This document shows, in pieces, positions 32,069 through 43,165 of a DNA stretch of 64,000 bases. Every line of letters starts with the position of its first letter. Position 1 is the stretch's first letter. The position numbers and the translations under genes were made by a program. The notes under the pieces are model-generated. The model was not told where the DNA came from. It worked only from the letters and a program-made list of their open reading frames with translations, and ran no database searches. Source of the DNA: Lineus longissimus (Eukaryota; Nemertea; Pilidiophora; Heteronemertea; Lineidae); contig NC_088312.1 in the NCBI RefSeq assembly GCF_910592395.1, positions 15,481,292 through 15,545,291 on the forward strand. Reading direction: 5' to 3'.

Positions 32069-33882
32069 ATCAGTGCTGGGATAAAAAACAGCTACATCTG
32101 TTCGCTCATACCAAACTCTGCAACAGTACTCATTCCTGTGCAAGTGCAACCAGAAGCGAAATCAGGTAATTCTGTGCCAACTTCCGCAAATCGTAGCTCT
32201 GATTCGAAGCCAATGTTAGCTACAGAACATACAATGCATTTCATGTGACTATCATTTTGACTTAACCAAACTATCTATGTCTAGCTTTAGAGATGCACTC
32301 TTTAAATATTTCTCGCTAACAGATTAAAACGATAGAGACGGAATCAGACCAGGTATGACTGGTAGATCTGTGGATAAATCAATCGGATTCTGGTCACTAA
32401 TGGTAAAAAATTCTTATCATTGGTTGCAGAAAAAAGCTCGAGAATGGTGGATTTCAAAAAGAATCTGAGGATTTGTGTATTAATGGAATGAATAGTTTCA
32501 AAGAACAACAAAGTCCTTAGATTTCTATGAAGATAATTATAATTTGTAAAAAATCTCAAGAGAAGGTTTGCAGGTATGAAAATCAATTATTTCAATTATT
32601 GATGTGTTTTTCCTTTGGGGAAGAAAGTCACAGAGTGGTTAATAATATTGTCAGCGATTACTAGTTCTTTCAAGGTTGTCTGGTAGACGCTTTAATTACT
32701 TTTGAGATAATAAGGAAAGTTTGGGCTCAGGTATATTTTGTGAAATTCATATTAGAGAGTACTTTTATCAATTTGGTAATTTCAAATCTTAGTAATGGTC
32801 ATACTGATTGCCAATTAAGTGTACGTGGCTCGGAGATTCCATCGGAAAGTTACAATTGGCAACTTCGTTAATATGGGATATGCCGCGCCTTCTTCACACT
32901 TGCGTGATCACGACTAAGAAAGAAATGTTACATTTGGCACATTTGATACTCTGGGAATCCTCCAAGTAATGGTAAAGCTAAACCACGACTGTACGAACCT
33001 TTCATATAGAGAAGCATTATGATTTCTTAGTGGTACAAGATCACTAGATAGCAGTGGTCTCACTTGCTGCTCTATATTTTTTTCCTTCGGGGAGGAAAAT
33101 CAAAGGTGACTGGCAGACAAGTCAAAATTAGTTTTTGCTAACACTGGAATCCAAGTGCTTTTGGACTTGAAAATCATTGTGTGGTTTTAATATTAGACCA
33201 TACCTGTTGTTATATTGGGAAGCAACATGGTCTGAAACTAAAAACATATTGGAACTATGCAAAACCTGAATACTTCTATAATATGTTGTTCAGGGGTGCG
33301 CATACCAGACACCGGAAATTTCTTTAAAGTTATATATTCCCAACATGTGAATACTCGATGTATGTTCAACTCAGCTACCTGAAAATTGGACAGTTACCAC
33401 AATACCCTTAATAAAAAGGTAATTATAAAGGACGGAAGGCAGCCAGACAGCAATACAAAGTCGGAAAAATGAAAAAAATAGCTCAGGTATGTGAAACTAG
33501 ATGTCATTGAGTTAAGAAGACGACATGTATAAGTCAATGTATTGTGCAAAATGTGCTTGTTATATTCCAGTACATGAGAACTGTACTGTGGACAGCAGGT
33601 AGTCCATGTAAATATAGGCCTGTTTAAAGAATATTATTATTTAGCTTGACTTTTAACTCTTCCATTGTCAGTGTCACTGTCCGTCCTACATATTATTATT
33701 TATTACACCACTAGCAAAATTTTTAATCTAAACTGGTGGAAAGGATTTAGGACTGACTTGTAGTAAACAAGCTTACTGGCTTCACCATAGCTTATAAGTT
33801 GATGTTATCTTCAGTAGTATAGAGTCCATTAGACTGACCATTAAGTACTTCGTCAAATTGCTTCCAAGCTTCCTGTGGTTCC
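32069..33882. other. Putative intron, nothing recognised
   Basis: No repeat or exon candidate with adequate support. Confidence 0.4.
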
Positions 33883-34260
33883 TAAAGCCGCACGTACACC
33901 ACCTGAAAATGGACCACCAATCTTGGTTCGCGAACCAATGCCGCACCATCGAAAATCCACAAAGCGCATACACCAGCGCTGCAGCTAGTTATAAAATCCG
34001 GCAACAGATGGTGCGCAAACAATAAGCAGAAAGTGCCATTTTGAAAGCGCCGCCTGTCACCGAACCATCTAACTAGCTAATTGTCGAACCATTAGCGCGT
34101 ACACCACGACAAAGCCGAGCTTTTAACAAGCCGGGCGAATTTGGACCATCTCGCCCGGCAGTTTGTATCGGCAATGGATTGCCGAACCAATTTGTCGCGG
34201 CAATGTGGTGGTGTACGTGCAATTGGTCCACCAATATTTTGTGGTGTACGCGCAGCTTAA
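33883..34260. mobile_element. PIF/Harbinger-like MITE
   Basis: TAA at both edges (33883-33885, 34258-34260) encloses inverted ends AGCCGCACGTACACCAC and GTGGTGTACGCGCAGCT. The word CGTACACCAC recurs subterminally on both sides. The 3-bp TAA duplication points to PIF/Harbinger. GC-richer than its surroundings; non-coding. Confidence 0.75.
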
Positions 34261-35124
34261 TACTCCAGGAATTTAATATCAAGTATAGATTAACCTTTTA
34301 TCCATACTTGGTAGTCTTTATGAATTCTTGGTAATATAGCTAGGGATACAGGACTTTTGTGTGGTGTCAAAGACTTAGGGGTCATGGTGGTCAAATCAGT
34401 GACGAACGTGCTTTGACCAACTTAAACGAGAGGTCACAAATTTGTTTGTGTTCCCCACCGCTGTGTCAGTGATGAAATCGTCTGCATGTTGTCTATAAAT
34501 GGGATTGTTTTGTTGCATTGAATATGTTTAGATCAAAGGCATATAATGCCAGATTCACTGGCCATTATGGAACTGAAGCTCTGGAGCTGCTTGGAGCTTG
34601 TTTGGGAGGTGGAAGAAACAATTGACTTCTGAGCAGTGTATTTAGGAAAATTGATGAAGAATGATACGATTGATGCCTTATCCTTTCTGCTCCAGAAGAA
34701 ATCTGCCAGACAGGTGCTCATATTGGGATAAAGACAGTGGAACAGAATCCATCAATCGTTTATCCAATTATCATGCACTGCTTGTTCCATTAATATAGTA
34801 ATACCAGATAATCTAGTAAATCATTCGATGTAATTAGCGATGCTGTGCATTATTGACAGCATACCTTAGTCATGTCTCCATGGAAAGGTTAGACACGCCA
34901 TCATCTCTTCCTTGTTGAAATGTCAATTGATGATACTGTGATAAGTGTCAATTGTGCTTCCAGCTATAGCCGCGTTATTCTTAGAATGGCTTTAAAATTC
35001 ATAATCAATTGATCGCGACGTAATTATTGGAAATATGATAGTTCGCTGTGACTGTAGCTGATTGGCGCCGGCATTGCCATAGCAGTAGATGGCTAATCTG
35101 AGGCTTTTTGCTTAGTTCCTTATA
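34261..35124. other. Putative intron, nothing recognised
   Basis: Only AT-leaning sequence seen; no exon or repeat. Confidence 0.4.
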
Positions 35125-35308
35125 TACAGTGGAACCTCCATTAGCGGACACCTCTCTATTAAGGACAACCTCTCTATAAAGGACACTAATTTTGGTCCCA
35201 AATTGGTTGTTTCCATTCAATTTGACCTCTCTAATCAGGACACCTCTCTATTAAGGACATTACTTGTCAGTCCCGAGAGTGTCCTTAATAGAGAGGTTCT
35301 ACTACACT
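35125..35308. mobile_element. pogo/Tigger-like MITE family C
   Basis: Left end TA + CAGTGGAACCTCCATTAGCGG. The right end reads AATAGAGAGGTTCTACTACACTG, with a small alteration at the terminus. The interior closely matches 28911-29426. Confidence 0.85.
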
Positions 35309-36286
35309 GTTAGTAGTTACAAAAGGCTTGTATTATCTTTCTTTAGTTAACCCTCCCAAAAAGAACCCCCTCCCCAGTTTGAGTCATGGCGTGTGGGGGG
35401 GGATTCCTTATGAAGTTCAGCTTGTTGAGATGAATATGCGGATATGTGATATTGGATATGCTGTCGCACAACTACGCTTGGGGCATTGCCCATGGACACA
35501 GTACCCAGACAGTTGTTGACTGTGCAGTGTCATTTTTCTGTCGATTTTATTATCAACGATAAGCTTGATCTTTAGTGTGTGTAAGTACTTCATTTTGTGT
35601 AGTATAACATCCTCATTGTTATCTTGGTGTCTATGTGTAACAGATTATGTGGTGATGATGGTATTAAATGCCCTATGCACCTCATTAAATTTCATGTATC
35701 ACAATTTTAAGTTTTTTTTCTCCACTTTTCGCGTGCTGTGTTTGTTTTCCCACACTGGTGAGATCATTATCTCCGTCAAGTTATGGCTTGTCAGCCGGGA
35801 ATGTAACATTGATTTGCCGGGGCGATATAGCTTTTACCAAAAGTGTGCATGTATCTGCATATTCAGACTGAGTTTCCCACGTTTTGTAAGTATTGGCTGT
35901 TGCTTGACTGGTTGAATATTAATACATAGAACTTATTTTTTGTACACATCCATCGTACTCTATACAAATGAGTGTGAACAACTCATTTCAATTAGCAAAC
36001 ATGCTACTGGCTATGACACTCCTGGCCAATTTGGAGAAGGTAAATAAAGAGTAGATGTCAACGAGATGTTGTTACTTCATTGCCAGGATGACCTGGATCA
36101 TTTATAACTATTGCTGAATTGTATAAAAAGCTACATATAAATTATTATTACCTCTAGAATTATATAGCCACACACTGTAGTTTGTGGTTGTAAATGGTTT
36201 TGAAGTGAGTTTTGTTAGCAGGTCTCTTGGGCATCAATAATATTACATGCTCATAGACACATTTTGATGTTAAACCCCAGGCGTTT
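35309..36286. other. Putative intron, nothing recognised
   Basis: The frame at 35565-35915 (116 codons) has no recognisable motif or splice context. Hydrophobic, T-rich codons suggest chance. Confidence 0.4.
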
Positions 36287-36998
36287 GTAGGTAATAAAGG
36301 CACTGGAAAAAAAGGTACTGAAAAAAGGCACTAGGTAAAAAATGCACTGGAAAAAAAGGCACTGGAAAAAAGGCACTAGGAAAAAAAGGCACTAGGAAAA
36401 AAGGCACTGGAAAAAAAGGCACCAGGAAAAATGGCACCAGAAAAAAACCGGAATAGCCTATTTTCAGTACCCTCGGACCAGAAAAACAAGCTTGGATAGG
36501 CAGGGAATCCTTATAAAAAATGATACAAAGATCATCCGATTTGGTCGAGTAGTTTAATCAAATTAGATTCAGGGTTCCCTCACCAATAACCTATTTCTAC
36601 AAGATACAATAGTTTATCACAAGAGTGTCAAAAAGTAAGCGACGACGCTAAGACATGATGACATGAAATTACCCCCGGAGCTGACCCGTGTGAACTAAAA
36701 CGGGTTGGGGCAGGTTCGCAGGTTTTTACCTAGAGAAAAAAACTAACAAAAAAACACATACACATATAGAAATGCACGGGGGGGGGGGGCACCCCATATG
36801 AATTTTGGATCGAGGTGAATTTTTCACCTAGAGATTTCCTGGTGCCTTTTTTTCCAGTGCCTTTTTTACCTAGTATAGTGATTTCCTGGTGCCTTTTTTT
36901 CCAGTGCCTTTTTTTCCTAGTGCCTTTTTTCCTAGTGCCTTTTTTCCAGTGTCTTTTTTACCTAGTGCCTTTTTTTCCGTACCTTTATTACCATCTAC
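36287..36998. mobile_element. Foldback-type element with tandem-repeat arms
   Basis: The left arm (about 36297-36440) is a tandem series of AAAAAAGGCACTGG / AAAAAAGGCACTAGG. The right arm (about 36836-36990) is the same series inverted (CCTAGTGCCTTTTTT, CCAGTGCCTTTTTT). The outer ends GTAGGTAATAAAGG and CCTTTATTACCATCTAC also pair. The roughly 400-bp middle is unique and carries a G10 run. Inverted arms made of tandem repeats are the hallmark of foldback (FB/Galileo-type) transposons. Confidence 0.7.
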
Positions 36999-39100
36999 CG
37001 TTTGACATTCCCCTAAAATGCCTTACTCTCTTCCTAAGTGCTTGAAATAACATCTTTAGTCATGAAAATGGTCTTTATCAGAATAAACATTTTTAAAAAT
37101 GGCAATTATGTCACACAGCTTACATTTGGAAGGTATGTGCCAAAAATACGCAAACAACAATATTCTGTCCGAATTAGAAACGAAATTGCTGGGAGTAGTA
37201 ATGGTCCTGGTTTATCATAATTCAGCAATGTGGTTTGGACTCTAGATTGTGATTAATGATACTGATTATGGTAATATTTTTCTGGAACTGCAGGTTGGGC
37301 TCTGGGACATTAACATTACATGTGTCAGTAGTGATGATAATCATCTTCAATCTCTGTGAATTGAACATGGGTGTACATAGACCTTAGTTCCGTGATGACA
37401 TGATGTTAGGTCCAGCTATTCCCATGCTAGGCGCTACAGAGAGTGATGCAATGATAACTTGTAATAAGGTGTTTCACTATCGGCCATGCTACTTCAGAAT
37501 GGTTTTAGTAGAGTGTAGTGGGCAGTGCTATTGCACAGTGTCACTTAAATGCAAGATCACATAATATTCTGACTCTCATGCTGCTTTAAATTCTAGTTGA
37601 AAAAGGAAGAAGAGATATAATTTTGCTTCCTCAATCCTGGCAGGTAGTTGATTATCACTCACTAGCATCAAATCTAATAATATCAAATCAGTTGTGAAAC
37701 TGTTGTAAATATATCTAAATTTGAAGAGATTGTTAAGATTTGTTTGTCTCATTAGCCGTGTAAAAAGTTAGCATTGCACTTGCTTTAAACACTCATTTGC
37801 TTGATATCATCGCAAAAGAGACATGGAATTATGCTCGTGGGAAATCTCCACATGGCCATCACAGACATGTGTGAATAAAATCATTGGATTCTGGTGCCCA
37901 ACCGACGCTATCTGATCTGGATGCCGCAAGTATTGACAGTGATACATCAAAACCATGCGCCATAGATACTGTAATGACACATTTCAAAGTCGAAACCTGA
38001 GCTGGATATAAAGAAAAAGAGCTTTCATTCACAATTCATACCCATTTATATGATTTATTAAGGAATGATCTAGAATTTAGTCAGTTTATATCAGACTATT
38101 AATCTCAGTTTATTGGATAGAGTCGTATCTCACATTTGTGTTGTCCCAACAGACACCTGTTGAAACCCCAAAGGGATCTGTACTTCACATTACTAAGTAT
38201 TCGTGAATTATGCTCAGAAGCAGATCCAGGAATACGCAACCCCACATGGAGCAGTCTGAAGGTGCAATCTTGGGAACAAGTGGGATCTACCTCAGAAAAT
38301 TGTGGGAATTTAAGTACCAAATAATGCATTTTCCAGGCATCTGAACGAGCATTCTGAAAATTCTTTTCCCCGACATCATACATACTGACTCCCTAACAAG
38401 ATAACTTCAGACACATGTGTCCAATCCATTTGTTGGTGACGAAAAATTCCATGTATTGGCATTATAGTGTCAGAAATTCCCACGCTGGCTGGCATCGAGC
38501 TGTGATATTAGCTTTTGGTCCGTTAGCACCAAAGTCCATTCCCCGAGTGTACTGGATGACCTCATTAGCAGAGACCATGATCATACAGATCATTAATTAG
38601 CAGGATGAATCGGTTTTGATTAGCTACTGTACCAGTGATGATGCACGTTATGAAGAAGATGATTGAGTGTGACTGCCTGACAAAAGTCTATAGTTTTGAC
38701 ATTGTATCAGTATGGCACTGGATATATATGCAAGTCTTGCGGCATAAAATGCAAGGCAAAATTAGAATCTGGCTATTTACCATCTCAAAGGTTTTTGCTG
38801 TCTCTTACATGACTGATTTATATTTCGAGTCCTGCCAGCAATTCTTAAAAATATTCCTTACTCTGAATCAGTTGTATCACATGATAAACAGTGGTGCTGC
38901 TGTCTTTCTAAGATGGCATGTATAACCAAAGTCATTTCACCAGCTCATGTAGTCCATCATGGCTGAAATAAAAGAACAATAAAAGCTGCTGAGTCGTAAA
39001 GCCACAATGCCATGCAATAACAGAGCTTGTTATTTGTGATAATGATAAAGTATGGCCTGTGGAGGCGCAATCACCTGAGTCTTTTTATTTGATGGAGATG
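36999..39100. other. Putative intron, nothing recognised
   Basis: No exon or repeat of note. Confidence 0.4.
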
Positions 39101-40150
39101 ATTTCCCAGGTCTTGCTTCAATAAGCAGATGAGACAGATTTATGGACATCATTGCTGGTTTCCTACCAACAACTTGACATGCATTCGTCAGGAGAGAGAG
39201 GGCTGATGAGACAGATGAGTTATCAACATCACTGCTTGCTTCCTTGGAGGAATTCAACATGCATTGGTCAGGAGAGAGAGGGCTGATGAGACAGATGAGT
39301 TATCAACATCAATGCTTGCTTCCTTGGAGGAATTCAACATGCATTGGTCAGGAGAGAGAGGGCTGATGAGACAGATGAGTTATCAACATCACTGCTTGCT
39401 TCCTTGGAGGAATTCAACATGCATTGGTCAGGAGAGAGAGGGCTGATGAGACAGATCAGTTATCAACATCACTGCTTGCTTCCTTGGAGGAATTCAACAT
39501 GCATTGGTCAGGAGAGAGAGGGCTGATGAGACAGATGAGTTATCAACATCACTGCTTGCTTCCTTGGAGGAATTCAACATGCATTGGTCAGGAGAGAGAG
39601 GGCTGATGAGACAGATCAGTTATCAACATCACTGGTTGCTTCCTTGGAGGAATTCGACATGCATTGGTCAGGAGAGAGAGGGCTGATGAGACAGATGAGT
39701 TATCAACATCACTGGTTGCTTCCTTGCAGGAATTCGACATGCATTGGTCAGGAGAGAGAGAGCAAATGGGACAGATGAGTTATCAACATCACTACTTGCT
39801 TCCTTGGAGGAATTCGACATGCATTGGTCAGGAGAGAGAGAGCAAATGGGACAGATGAGTTATCAACATCACTACTTGCTTCCTTGCAGCAATTCGACAT
39901 GCATTGGTCAGGAGAGAGAGAGCAAATGGGACGGATCAGTTATCAACATCACTACTTGCTTCCTTGGAGGAATTCGACATGCATTGGTCAGGAGAGAGAG
40001 AGCAAATGGGACAGATGAGTTATCAACATCACTACTTGCTTCCTTGGAGGAATTCGACATGCATTGGTCAGGAGAGAGAGAGCAAATGGGACAGATCAGT
40101 TATCAACATCACTGGTTGCTTCCTTGGAGGAATTTGACATGCATTGATCA
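39101..40150 (+). repeat. 80-bp tandem array, 12 exact-length units in two subfamilies
   Basis: Units start at 39181 and every 80 bases to 40061, with a decayed unit before and a partial one after. Each carries GCATTGGTCAGGAGAGAGAG and usually an EcoRI GAATTC. Units 39181-39740 read GGCTGATGAGACAG; units 39741-40140 read AGCAAATGGGACAG. No indels occur across 960 bp. Overlapping 60-164-codon frames follow from the period and are not called as genes. Confidence 0.97.
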
Positions 40151-42183
40151 AGGGAGAGAGACAAGTCTAATAATGACACTGTTACTTGATAATTTGTATC
40201 CCGATTGTTTTTTGCCTGCAAACCAGCACTACATGTAGGTGTAATTTCCCAACAGGTGAGCTGAGCACACATGCAGATGCTTAATGTTCCTGCGCGATAC
40301 TAAATCTATCAGTGATTGATTTAAAAGCCAAACAATATGAGTAAAAAAATACAATTTGATTATCACTGTACGTGCATAAAAGTGTTTATTTGCTCTCTAC
40401 TAATTGGGACATATTTCTTACTGGGGGAAATTAAGCAGGAGAAGGCTGTTTGATGTTGGAATAAACAGGAGTGATGAGGATTTATGCTCAAGTTGATAAT
40501 GAAATATTATACATGGTAGTTTGGGTTACTGCAAGGCTGAGCTGTGTTTCTGTGTAATGGAATTGTTACAGGTGTAGCAGCAGTTCCAAGAACAACCCTC
40601 TCTAAATCTTATTCTCACACTCTGATTTTGGTGACACACTAATGAGTAGAGGTTCCTGGCCTACCTTTCATCCTCAGTACTATACCCTCACAGTTTAACC
40701 TTGTCAATGCAGTATTAATTTTCAGCAAAAAAGCTGTACACAATCCGAGTGTAGCCAGGGGTTTTGGCTACAATTTGATGCATAAAGTTTGACTAATTGA
40801 TAACTGTTCTATAATTTTCAACTGAAAATAGCAATACATGCCAAAACCCTGCAATAGTGAAAGTGCAGGAACTTGTCCTAGTGCTGTCAGTTATCAAGCA
40901 TGTGTTCTGACCTCTGATGACATCAAAAGATATGTACTTCCTTTAGTCCATAGAAACTAAGAAAGTTAAAAACGGTAAAAACATCTTAGAAATCGTTATC
41001 TGGGTCAATGTGTGTGTGTGTGTGGTGATATTTGCAAAGGCCTTTATGAACAGTATAATATATACTTACTTGCTTTCTGATATCATTAGACCGTCTGCCA
41101 ACTGGTTTATGGGCATGTCACCTTTATGTGTGTACCTATTATACCTCACTGTGTTTAATATGCTCCCATGCTGTCCGAGTTGTGAACTCAAAGTAAAGTC
41201 ATCGTAGCATGAATGGGTAATACTATCTAGTATCTAGCATGTCCTGTGACTGAAATATTGTGTGTGACAATGAATATTCCACATTCTGCAAGAAGTAAGG
41301 CAGTGATGTTGCCCTTGTCAGTTTTGGGCAAATCCAAAAGCATTTGAATGACGTTTAAGTTAAAGTAAAGCATTAAAAAAACAAACTGACTCTGAGCCCT
41401 TAATACTTAAAAGTAGCATTGTTTCATGCCAGACTTGTAAGCCAGGGTCATTGGCCCAAACTTTTTCATCAGAGGGAATGTGTATGCAGGCAAAACAATG
41501 CACTTTGAAAAATATCAAGGCAGAATAAAAAAAGATGCGGGCATGAATAACTGTAGATGCTTTCATATTATTGTCTTAATAGCACTAATGTACATGAAGC
41601 TTTGTTAATGAGTTAATGCATTGTAGACAAATGGTTTCAGGCAGAGTCTTTGAAATTGAATTACTATCTGATAATAACTGCCATTACGGAATGATACGTT
41701 GTGACCAGCGGCTGGTTACTCCTCTCTAATTGTCATGATGAATGATGCCGCTGGGACATTGGCGTATCACGCAGTCACAGCCATATTGTTGGATGCGACT
41801 AATTAGAGAGATAGGCTCCCATTAGGAGATTAGGATGCATGTTGCATTGCTTAATACTGCTAGCAGCAAGCTGTTGCTGTGTTATGAATCTTCCTATCAG
41901 CACGTCAGCGGGCCATCATGACAGTTTCTCAGTCCTGCTGCATGTGGCACCGCCAAGAGCTGATTTAGAAAGGTGGTAGTCAGGATGCCAGTTAGTTGTA
42001 GGCCGAGCGTTCTCCAGGAGTGCTCCCAGACTTTGCACTATCTTTAACAGTTAGATTAGAAACAACACATTTAATGCAATCAGAAGACAAATAAAAACAG
42101 AACTTTGCAGAAAGTACTACTACATGTAAGCACAGATGGGACGGTGCATTTGAAGTTGAGTTTTTTGCCTAGAAATTGTGCTG
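40151..42183. other. Putative intron
   Basis: A (TG)n run at 41010-41023. No exon recognised. Confidence 0.4.
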
Positions 42184-42273
42184 TACAAGGTGGCCCAGAA
42201 TTAATTTCCCTCCCCAATGGATACACAATAGAAATCTAATGTCCAAAGGAAAATAATTCTGGGCCACCCTGTA
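42184..42273. mobile_element. Short mariner-like MITE
   Basis: TA flanks at 42184-42185 and 42272-42273. The inverted ends are CAAGGTGGCCCAGAATTAAT and its near-complement ATTCTGGGCCACCCTG. At 90 bp it is little more than its two TIRs. Confidence 0.85.
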
Positions 42274-42679
42274 GAAATGACAATTGATTGATTAATAGAT
42301 TGATGGGGAAAATGACCAGACATTTGGCCAGGTGAATCAAACTGAACTATTCCACTGCAGTTAATGGAATTGGTCATCTCCACTCTGTGTTGACCAAAAT
42401 TGTTTGGTTTACAAACCTATAATGATAACTTTAGTACTAATGATTGAGGCCATCGGCCCCTCACAATAATGCAATATAAAAGTGGTGCCCGCGATGGAGG
42501 GCTAAGTACCGAAATTTCACCCCGAGGAAACATCGTTGACCAAGGAGGCTCTGGGCCAAGGTCAACAATGTTTTCGATGGGTGACATATTGTATATCGCC
42601 CGACAAACAAGGGCACTATTTTTTATATCGTACCGAAACTATCCATCAATTGATGCCCGCTAAAATAATCTTACCTTAT

Positions 42680-43165
42680 AAGGCGGCGAAAGGTGTTACA
42701 TCATGCATTTACTGGGCCTAAGAAAAAAACATATCGAAATGATGCCTGCTAAAATACTGGATCCACTCACCAATAAGATTCCAAGCCCGACAATACCCAA
42801 TTACTACTCCCGCCTCGATAGGTCAAGCTTAAACAACCGGGCATAATAGTAGGCCTTTCGCAGTGATAAAAGGGGTGGGATATTTTGTCTTCGTTTCTTC
42901 CAATTGGTCTTTAATTGTAATATGAAAAGTTTTGCGTTAGAGTCATGACTATTCAACTCTTGAATAGATATCCCCTCTTTTATGGCTGCGAAAGGCCTAC
43001 TATTGTGTTCAGCTGTTCAGACTCTACCCATTGAGGTGGTGGTACAAATCAGGTATTGGTACAGGCGGTCAAAGGTGTTACATTGCATTTGAGGGGCCAA
43101 GGAAAAAATATAGCAAAATAACGCCCACTCACGTGACCCTGATCAACCAATCAGATTCACAGATT
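42680..43165. repeat. Diverged direct repeat enclosing a hairpin element
   Basis: Two diverged direct copies, about 42682-42790 and 43062-43165, share GGCG..AAAGGTGTTACAT.., GGGCC(T)AAG.AAAAA.AT and CCACTCAC..AC..CAATCAGATTC-like words. Between them 42842-42880 pairs with 42967-43007 (ATAATAGTAGGCCTTTCGCA and complement), a hairpin with a loop of about 85 bases. The origin is unclear. Confidence 0.6.

Noticed and set aside
39264-40238. Series of 60-164-codon frames offset by 80 bases
   Set aside because: Frame copies recur every 80 bases because of the tandem unit. They are not independent genes.
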